From NCBI RefSeq assembly GCF_003935895.2, contig NZ_CP054058.1, positions 62,001-126,000 of the forward strand: 64,000 bases of DNA, written 5' to 3'. Position 1 is the stretch's first letter; every line of letters starts with the position of its first letter. This document shows, one piece after another, positions 58,365-64,000 of this stretch. The translations under genes and the position numbers were made by a program. The notes under the pieces were generated by a model that made no database searches, was not told the DNA's origin, and saw only the letters and a program-made list of their open reading frames with translations. The stretch comes from Scandinavium goeteborgense. Lineage in GTDB: Bacteria > Pseudomonadota > Gammaproteobacteria > Enterobacterales > Enterobacteriaceae.

Positions 58365-59148
58365 TTATATCCTCCCTTAATATAACAGCCTTGCATTGGA
58401 CTCCTTTGGTTTCCATAGTGGCATCACAGAGAATAAGTGACGATCCGACCTGGAAGCGATTGATGGTGAGATATACGAGCTGTTTTTTGCGACAGTCAAT
58501 CGGTTCACGACGTCGTATTTCATTGAAGACCGTCTGGCTATATTCCTTACCGGACCATGAGGAGTGAATTTCACAGTTTTCTATTTGACCCGCAGGATAA
58601 TAGGGAACCGGTAGCAATGCGTCGGTACTGTTTTCCCGATAAATAACGGTAGTAAGCATCGCCACCGCGATAATGCCCCCGATAATCAGCCCGTACCGTG
58701 TGTGTATTTTTTGCCCTAATGACGGGCGCGTTTGTACAGCAGTGACTGTTGGCGACTCCGGTAACGAGGGCGCAATTGTCGCGGTGGCGGGTGGTATAAA
58801 ATCCGCTAGCTCGCCGCATTGAACGGAGGCGTTACATTGAAATCCGTGCTTGGGAAGGGTGCGGATTATCTCATCTTCAAGCCCGACGGCTTTGAGCCCT
58901 TTACGGATAGAGGCGATGCTTTGATAGAGCGTGTTGGTCGATACCACCGCCCCTTTCTTTTCCCACACCTGGTTGAAGAGGAGTTTTTGCGAGACGGGCA
59001 GCCCGTTCTGTGCGAGCAGAACTTGCAAGCATTCGGCGGCAGGTGCATGCAGCTTCACCCGGCCCGATGGCCAGCTCTTTCGCGGCGTCAGGCTGCAATC
59101 ATCCGGGTTGAATAAGATTATCTGGTTGATTAAGTACATTTTTCTCAT
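58351..59148 (-). CDS. CadC/ToxR-like membrane-spanning transcriptional regulator
   Basis: From MRKMYLINQIILFNPDD the product is 265 aa. It has an N-terminal OmpR-type winged helix (about 8-105: LHAPAAECLQVLLAQNGLPV, LFNQVWEKKGAVVSTNTLYQ, IRTLPKHGFQ), a Pro/Thr-rich linker, one transmembrane helix (about 153-172, YGLIIGGIIAVAMLTTVIY) and a periplasmic domain with Cys residues (IENCEIHS, PIDCRKKQ, LILCDATM). This is the ToxR/CadC layout of a one-component signal receiver. An ATG three codons later is an alternative start. It precedes the FidL-like gene. Confidence 0.85.
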   Translation of the reverse strand: MRKMYLINQIILFNPDDCSLTPRKSWPSGRVKLHAPAAECLQVLLAQNGLPVSQKLLFNQVWEKKGAVVSTNTLYQSIASIRKGLKAVGLEDEIIRTLPKHGFQCNASVQCGELADFIPPATATIAPSLPESPTVTAVQTRPSLGQKIHTRYGLIIGGIIAVAMLTTVIYRENSTDALLPVPYYPAGQIENCEIHSSWSGKEYSQTVFNEIRRREPIDCRKKQLVYLTINRFQVGSSLILCDATMETKGVQCKAVILREDINENK

Positions 59149-59651
59149 GTTTTCAGCGGGCCACATGTGTAACGTAATCTTATGAATTTATACAACTAAA
59201 AATCTGAATCACCACAGATCAGCTAACTTCACTCCCTTTTTTCGTCGTTGTTCCCTTATGCTGCAACGCATCAAACCACTGTCTGTTTCGGGGTTTTTAG
59301 TCCTCTGTGACTTATCAGCAGTATAGTGCTGTGCCGTGCGATAACGCTGATGCCTGGAATATTAAACTGCAAAATAGGATTAATATGCGGTTTTGTTTTG
59401 AGTTGTTGACGTAGTTCAACTTAAAAGTAGGAGTGTCTTCACTTTTGCGTTTCTTATGGTGTTTTATGTTTAGTATTTTTATTTAAGCATATTTATATTC
59501 TGGTTTTGTGTGCCAGGAGTAGTTGAATGTTCATCTTCGCACGGATATTGAAAGTCTCATGCGTTGATTTATATTAGTCCATACACTTTGTAATGAAATA
59601 GTAAAAGGTGTGTTGGTGCGAGTAGTCCTTAACATTTTTCAGGTTGCCCGA
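59149..59651. promoter_or_regulatory. AT-rich divergent control region of the two winged-helix genes
   Basis: This 503-bp gap has no gene I can support. It contains a candidate promoter for the plus-strand gene (TTGAAA at 59548-59553, TATATT at 59570-59575, 16-bp spacer) and the inverted repeat GTTGA-N6-TCAAC near 59405-59420, a possible regulator site. Base composition is visibly more AT-rich than the flanks. Confidence 0.5.
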
Positions 59652-60050
59652 ATGGACTATCAGTTACATGGCTTTATCATAGGTGAGGACATTCACTTTG
59701 ATATTATTAATCAAAGACTCTATCGCTTACCGTCCCGACACGCTGATAAATGTATTGTGTTCGTCGCCATCAGTTTGAATAAAACGATGCTTGAGCTTTT
59801 CCTTTATCTGATGAAGCACGCTCGTCAGCGTCCGGTCAGCAAAGATGAACTGATCAGAAAGGTTTGGGAGGAGAACGACTTGAGTTGTTCCTCACAGCGC
59901 TTATGGCAGGTGTTTCATAATTTAAGTAAGAAACTGGAATTAATCGGCTTGCCCAGTGACTTTATTAGCTATTTCAAAGGGGCGGGCTATCGGGTTATTG
60001 ATGAGACTATTCGTCCTGTTTATTTTATTGAAAATGAAGTGACGGAATAG
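59652..60050 (+). CDS. Winged-helix (CadC-type) regulator without membrane domain
   Basis: The 132-aa protein from MDYQLHGFIIGEDIHFDIIN is essentially one OmpR/CadC-type winged helix (about 5-115): IVFVAISLNKTMLELFLYLM, RPVSKDELIRKVWEENDLSC, then SQRLWQVFHNLSKKL and YFKGAGYRVID. It lacks any transmembrane helix. Thus it could be a soluble partner of, or competitor to, the membrane regulator on the other side of the control region. A start at 59610 (14 codons upstream) is possible but less likely. A strong terminator follows. Confidence 0.75.
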   Translation: MDYQLHGFIIGEDIHFDIINQRLYRLPSRHADKCIVFVAISLNKTMLELFLYLMKHARQRPVSKDELIRKVWEENDLSCSSQRLWQVFHNLSKKLELIGLPSDFISYFKGAGYRVIDETIRPVYFIENEVTE

Positions 60051-60103
60051 CCAAAAGAATTTTAAAGGTTACGTGGGAGAGTGATGTCTTCCTGACACGT
60101 TTT

Positions 60104-60136
60104 CCCTGGATATGCCCTATCCAGGGATTTTTTTTA
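60104..60136 (+). terminator. Terminator of the small winged-helix gene
   Basis: CCCTGGATA (60104-60112) pairs perfectly with TATCCAGGG (60118-60126) around TGCCC, followed by ATTTTTTTTT. Confidence 0.9.
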
Positions 60137-60245
60137 TCTGCTTTTTGTCGTTTTGATTTATGGAAAGCCAATGGATTGGCGAATCTCACCCTTTTGAATT
60201 TTCATCAGGGTCGACAGTATCTCTACTATTAAGTCAGGTCATGCT

Positions 60246-62162
60246 ATGAAAATTTCATCTTTTTTCTTAAATCTGAAAATAGGTAATAAGCTGACGTCAG
60301 GATTTGTGGTGATCATTGCCTTAATGATAGCCATTCTTCTGACCAGTATTCTGGGTTTGAAAAATATTCAGGACAAGGTCACCAAAGGCGCAATCAGCGG
60401 TGCGCTGATTAACGATCTTTTTGATGCCCGATTAAGTCGTACCAATTATCAATACACCGGCGATCCGCAATATCTGCAACAAAGTAGCGCGGCTATCGAC
60501 AAAATGGCGACGGTATTGGCCGAGTTGAAAACGTTTTCATGGTCGGTGGAGGGAGGGAAAATGGTTGAGAGAACGGGCAATGCGGTGGACAGTTACATCG
60601 CGGAGCGCACACCGTTTAATACCGCCATGAAGCAAAAGATTGATGCTGAAAAGCAGCTGAACTCGGCGTCCATTTGCGATGACTCCCGCATTATTGCCGC
60701 CTTGAGCACCACGGATGCCTTAAGCATTGATCAAAAATTCCAGGCGGCTCAGCTGGCTTTCCTGTTCAACGATATCGACTCGCGGCTGACGGACTACAAG
60801 CTTAAACCTGACGCAGCCGGACTTACTCGCATGAAACAGCGCCTGGAAGAAGGGGTTCTTCACGCCCAACAGATGCTGCCATGGCTGCCGGAAAAAGAGC
60901 GCGTGATTGTCGGTACGGCCATCCTGTCGTTCAATCAATATATTGAAACCCTGGCGCCTTACCAGCAGGCCTGGGGTCAGCTGAATGCCGCGTCGGACAA
61001 ATTACTCGTTCGCGCCAATGAGCTGACAGAATCCATTAATGCGTTGCGCACGCTTCAGGAACGCATGGTGGAAGCGATTGTCCATCAGATGCAGTGGACG
61101 ATGCAGCTGGTTGCGGCTCTGGGTATCATCATCGGCGTGCTGCTGGCCTGGACTATCACCCGTGCCATTACCCGTCCTTTGCAGGAAACCCTGACGCTGG
61201 CGGAGCGTATTGCCGATGGCGATCTGACCCATTCCGTTGAGAGCCAACGCCGCGATGAACTCGGGAAGCTGATGCGAGCCATGGGTCTGATGAATACCAA
61301 TCTGAAAGGCATTATTCACGATGTCCGTGAAGGGGTGGCGAACGTGGCGCATTCCTCCACAGAGATAGCGCGGGGGAATATCGACCTTTCCTCACGGACC
61401 GAACAGCAGGCCGCGGCGGTAGTGCAAACCGCGGCCAGCATGGAGGAGCTGACGTCCACCGTGGCATTGAACGCTGAGAACGCCGTTCAGGCGCGGAAGC
61501 TCTCTGAGCAGGCGGCGGAAAAGGCCAGCCAGGGCTGCGAAGTCTCGCGAGCGGTGGTGGACACCATGCGTTCTGTGCAGGGCAGCGCCCATCGCATTTC
61601 AGAAATCACTACGGTGATAAACGGCATTGCCTTCCAGACCAACATTCTGGCGCTGAACGCCGCGGTTGAAGCGGCCAGAGCGGGCGAGCAGGGGAAAGGC
61701 TTTGCGGTAGTGGCCGGTGAAGTGCGCAATCTTGCTCAACGCAGCGCCCAGTCGGCGAAGGAAATTGAAACGCTGATCAAAGAGTCGGTCGGCATTGTCG
61801 ATACCGGCTTCAAGCTGGTTGAACAGGCCGGGACAGCGATGGCGGATATTGAAACGTCGGTCGGTCAGGTGCGAGACATCATGAACGAGATTGCGTCGGC
61901 GACCGATGAGCAGAGCCGGGGTATTTCGCAAATCGCTCAGGCGATGGCGGAAATGGACACCACCACGCAGCAGAACGCCGCGCTGGTGGTGGAATCCTCT
62001 TCCGCAGCGAACAGCCTGGAAGAACAAGCGATCAAGCTTGAGGAGTCGGTGTCCGTTTTCAGACTTTCCAGCGAACCGATGGCTAAGCCGCGCCGCGCAA
62101 CGGCGGTCCTGGCAAAGCCGCTTTCGTCTGCCAAAGAAGCAGATAACTGGAGCGCGTTCTGA
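60246..62162 (+). CDS. Methyl-accepting chemotaxis protein, probable HBM sensor
   Basis: The 638-aa chemoreceptor has TM1 (about 18-38), a large all-helical periplasmic domain (about 40-283) resembling helical bimodular (HBM) sensors, TM2 (about 284-304), a HAMP domain (about 305-357: [20 protein letters not shown]) and a methyl-accepting signalling domain. The hairpin tip is the invariant [20 protein letters not shown] then [20 protein letters not shown] (about 456-495). The last five residues, NWSAF, form a CheR/CheB docking pentapeptide like NWETF of Tsr/Tar. AGG precedes the ATG. Ligand unknown; other HBM receptors sense organic acids or aromatic acids. Confidence 0.92.
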   Translation: MKISSFFLNLKIGNKLTSGFVVIIALMIAILLTSILGLKNIQDKVTKGAISGALINDLFDARLSRTNYQYTGDPQYLQQSSAAIDKMATVLAELKTFSWSVEGGKMVERTGNAVDSYIAERTPFNTAMKQKIDAEKQLNSASICDDSRIIAALSTTDALSIDQKFQAAQLAFLFNDIDSRLTDYKLKPDAAGLTRMKQRLEEGVLHAQQMLPWLPEKERVIVGTAILSFNQYIETLAPYQQAWGQLNAASDKLLVRANELTESINALRTLQERMVEAIVHQMQWTMQLVAALGIIIGVLLAWTITRAITRPLQETLTLAERIADGDLTHSVESQRRDELGKLMRAMGLMNTNLKGIIHDVREGVANVAHSSTEIARGNIDLSSRTEQQAAAVVQTAASMEELTSTVALNAENAVQARKLSEQAAEKASQGCEVSRAVVDTMRSVQGSAHRISEITTVINGIAFQTNILALNAAVEAARAGEQGKGFAVVAGEVRNLAQRSAQSAKEIETLIKESVGIVDTGFKLVEQAGTAMADIETSVGQVRDIMNEIASATDEQSRGISQIAQAMAEMDTTTQQNAALVVESSSAANSLEEQAIKLEESVSVFRLSSEPMAKPRRATAVLAKPLSSAKEADNWSAF

Positions 62163-62170
62163 TTTTCCCG

Positions 62171-62220
62171 CCCCTCCTGCGGGAGGGGTGAAGTGTTGGC
62201 CCCGAGTTTTCAGGGCCAAC
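62171..62220. terminator. Tandem hairpins between the chemoreceptor and avtA
   Basis: CCCCTCC/GGAGGGG (62171-62188) and GTTGGCCC/GGGCCAAC (62195-62220) are two stems in the gap between convergent genes. ATTATTT follows the second on the plus strand and no long T-run is present on either side. Confidence 0.6.
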
Positions 62221-62225
62221 ATTAT

Positions 62226-63482
62226 TTAACAGCCGCTTTCCTGCCAGGCTTTTTCAATTTCCTCGGCAAGTATTTTGACCCCCGCTTCGATTTTCTCCGG
62301 GTCCGGCACGTAGTTCATGCGCATACACTGGTGCGTGTGCGGCCACGGTTTATCGAGCCCAGGGAAGAAGAAGTCGCCAGGCACCATCAGTACGCCGCGC
62401 TTTTTCAGGCGCTGGTACAGAATTTCAGTGGTTATCGGCAGGTCTTTAAACCACAGCCACAGGAAAATAGCGCCTTCTGGCTTGTGGATCAGGCAGCGTT
62501 CTTCCGGCAAATAACGACGAATAGTGGCAATCGTTTCGTGAACGCGCTGGTAATAGAACGGTTTGATAACCGTTTCTGACAGGCGCAGCAGGTCTTTTCG
62601 CTGGATCATTTCGCACATCATCGCCGGGCCAATACCGCCAGGGGAGAGGCTGATAATGCCGTTCATATTGCTGATTGCGCTGATGATTTTTTCATTGGCA
62701 ATAATAATGCCGCAGCGACTGCCCGGCAGGCCGAGCTTCGACAGACTCATGCACAACACGATGTTCGGGTTCCACAGCGGACGCGCTTCGCTAAAGATAA
62801 TGCCCGGGAACGGCACGCCGTAAGCGTTATCAATGACCAGAGGAATACCGTGCTGATTGGCCAGCGCATCGAGTTTCAGCAACTCTTCGTCGGTAATGAC
62901 GTTGCCCGTTGGGTTAGTCGGGCGCGAAACGCAGATCATTCCGGTTTCGTCGGTGACGCGCAGATGCTCGAAGTCGACGTGATACTTGAACTGGCCTTCT
63001 GGCAGCAGCTCGATATTCGGACGCGCGGAGACAAACAGGTCTTCTTCAAGGCCTGAATCCGCATAACCGATATATTCCGGCGTCAGCGGGAACAGCACTT
63101 TGCGGGTGGTTCCATCGGCGCGGCGGCCTGCGAAAAGGTTAAACAAGTAGAAAAACGCGCTCTGACTGCCATTTGTCAGTGCAATATTCTGTGGTCCGAT
63201 ATCCCAGCCGAGCTCTTCACGCAGCATGGTCGACAGGGCGGCCAGCAGTTCGGTTTTGCCCTGCGGGCCGTCATAATTACACAGCGCTTCAGTCGCTTTG
63301 CCGCTTTCCAGCATGTCTGCCAGCAGATTCTGGAAGTAGTCGTTCATCTCCGGAATTTGCGCCGGGTTGCCGCCGCCGAGCATGATGGCGCCTGGCGTCC
63401 GCAGTCCATCGTTGAGATCTTCCATCAGGCGGGTGATACCGGAATGACGGGTGAATTTGTCGCCGAAAAGTGAAAAAGTCAT
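62226..63482 (-). CDS. avtA: Valine-pyruvate transaminase
   Basis: AvtA moves the amino group between valine and pyruvate/alanine (transaminase C). The 418-aa PLP fold-type I enzyme has GGGNPAQIPE (about 36-45), NYDGPQGKTELLAALSTML (about 69-87), SRPTNPTGNV (about 184-193), DNAYGVPFPG (about 217-226) and the PLP lysine in CMSLSKLGLPGSRCG (about 244-258). It converges with the chemoreceptor gene and lies downstream of malS on the same strand, as in E. coli. Confidence 0.97.
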   Translation of the reverse strand: MTFSLFGDKFTRHSGITRLMEDLNDGLRTPGAIMLGGGNPAQIPEMNDYFQNLLADMLESGKATEALCNYDGPQGKTELLAALSTMLREELGWDIGPQNIALTNGSQSAFFYLFNLFAGRRADGTTRKVLFPLTPEYIGYADSGLEEDLFVSARPNIELLPEGQFKYHVDFEHLRVTDETGMICVSRPTNPTGNVITDEELLKLDALANQHGIPLVIDNAYGVPFPGIIFSEARPLWNPNIVLCMSLSKLGLPGSRCGIIIANEKIISAISNMNGIISLSPGGIGPAMMCEMIQRKDLLRLSETVIKPFYYQRVHETIATIRRYLPEERCLIHKPEGAIFLWLWFKDLPITTEILYQRLKKRGVLMVPGDFFFPGLDKPWPHTHQCMRMNYVPDPEKIEAGVKILAEEIEKAWQESGC

Positions 63483-63638
63483 ATGCAGGTGTTCTGTAGG
63501 TCTTCTGGGGAGGGGCTAACCATAACCCCTGCGCCAGCGAGGTGCAAACCGGTGAAGCATTTCTGATTTGGTGATTTATTCTGCATTTAATGTTCGCGCC
63601 GGACGATCGCTCTGTTCGGCGCGCGGAGCATCATCCGG

Positions 63639-64000
63639 TCAGGGTTTTGCGGCCCACACCACCATCACTTTATCGCCGTCATGTTCGCGCACAAAACCGT
63701 AGCCTTGAGGCAAGGTGAGCGTGGTCTGGCTGCCCGCGCCAATCGCCGGATGGCGCGCGCGGAACTGGCCGAGTTTCTGCCAATGGGCGACGGTGGCGGC
63801 CTCTTTCCCGGAGACATCCTGCCAGTTCATGTCCGAACGCGTGCCCTGCAACGGGTCGGAGCCGGTCGGGCCAAACGGACGGGCGGATTCGTCACCGTAA
63901 AATATCTGTACTGCACCCGGCGCGAGCAACAACAGTTCCGCGCCCTCGCTGCCACCCTCGCGGAACAATCGCGTGTCGTGGGAAGAGAGATAGCTCAGTA
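63639..64000 (-). CDS. malS: Periplasmic alpha-amylase MalS, C-terminal part (runs off the window)
   Basis: The window holds the last about 120 residues; the start lies beyond 64000. Reading inward from the edge gives LSYLSSHDTRLFREGGSEG, which contains the GH13 conserved region IV (SHDTRL), followed by the barrel end with VQIFYGDESARPFGPTGSDP and a short C-terminal beta domain ending in VMVVWAAKP. E. coli MalS has the same neighbours and sequence type. It degrades maltodextrins in the periplasm as part of the maltose regulon. No frameshift is seen in the visible part. Confidence 0.92.
   Translation of the reverse strand, partial: LSYLSSHDTRLFREGGSEGAELLLLAPGAVQIFYGDESARPFGPTGSDPLQGTRSDMNWQDVSGKEAATVAHWQKLGQFRARHPAIGAGSQTTLTLPQGYGFVREHDGDKVMVVWAAKP

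Noticed and set aside
60160-60245. Flagellar sigma28 promoter before the chemoreceptor
   Set aside because: TGAATTTT and GTCGACAG vaguely resemble the consensus, but the spacing is wrong.

Overview
The window is a stretch of chromosome from a member of the Enterobacteriaceae. Gene content and order from yicC to malS follow the E. coli/Salmonella backbone: yicC-rph-pyrE-slmA-dut-coaBC-radC-rpmBG-mutM-coaD, then the core-lipopolysaccharide (LPS) locus, hldD, kbl-tdh, envC-gpmM, secB-gpsA-cysE, lldPRD, mtlADR, selAB, aldB, avtA and malS. It is not E. coli. Next to waaA there is a waaE/wabG-type core locus as in Klebsiella, Enterobacter and Serratia, rph is intact, and several accessory genes are not part of the E. 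coli backbone. An Enterobacter/Lelliottia/Kosakonia-like organism fits best; the species cannot be fixed from this sequence.

Layout. 1-7.9 kb: housekeeping genes for RNA processing, pyrimidine and CoA synthesis, ribosomal proteins L28/L33 and base-excision repair. 7.9-17.5 kb: inner-core LPS genes (waaE, waaA, a GT2 gene, a reversed GT4 gene, a wabG-like gene, waaQ, waaC, waaF, hldD), with an ERIC element at the 3' end of hldD. 17.7-20 kb: the threonine-catabolic kbl-tdh operon. 20.1-24.9 kb: a visibly AT-rich block with a phosphoethanolamine transferase, a WaaL-type ligase, a GT2 and a GT32-like glycosyltransferase, probably the variable outer-core/ligation part of the LPS locus. 25-48.6 kb: a long conserved stretch covering cell division, glycolysis, redox and secretion, cysteine synthesis, L-lactate and mannitol use, selenocysteine machinery and aldehyde dehydrogenase. 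48.7-62.2 kb is the most accessory part: a marR-emrAB-like efflux operon, a HicAB toxin-antitoxin pair, a REP-associated transposase flanked by REP units, a GH127 glycosidase/GPH transporter/AraC sugar locus, and a sensory cluster (FidL-like protein, CadC-like membrane regulator, a second winged-helix protein, a chemoreceptor). 62.2-64 kb: avtA and the 3' part of malS.

Regulatory DNA is unusually readable: a pyrE attenuator, two LldR operators about 126 bp apart, a run of CRP-like sites upstream of mtlA, a near-palindrome over the marR promoter, REP/BIME elements, and several copies of a CCCTCTCC/GGAGAGGG palindrome. No tRNA, rRNA, CRISPR array, prophage or complete insertion sequence was seen. 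I found no wholly undescribed system. The best candidates for new biology are the AT-rich LPS block and the sensory cluster at 57.9-62.2 kb.
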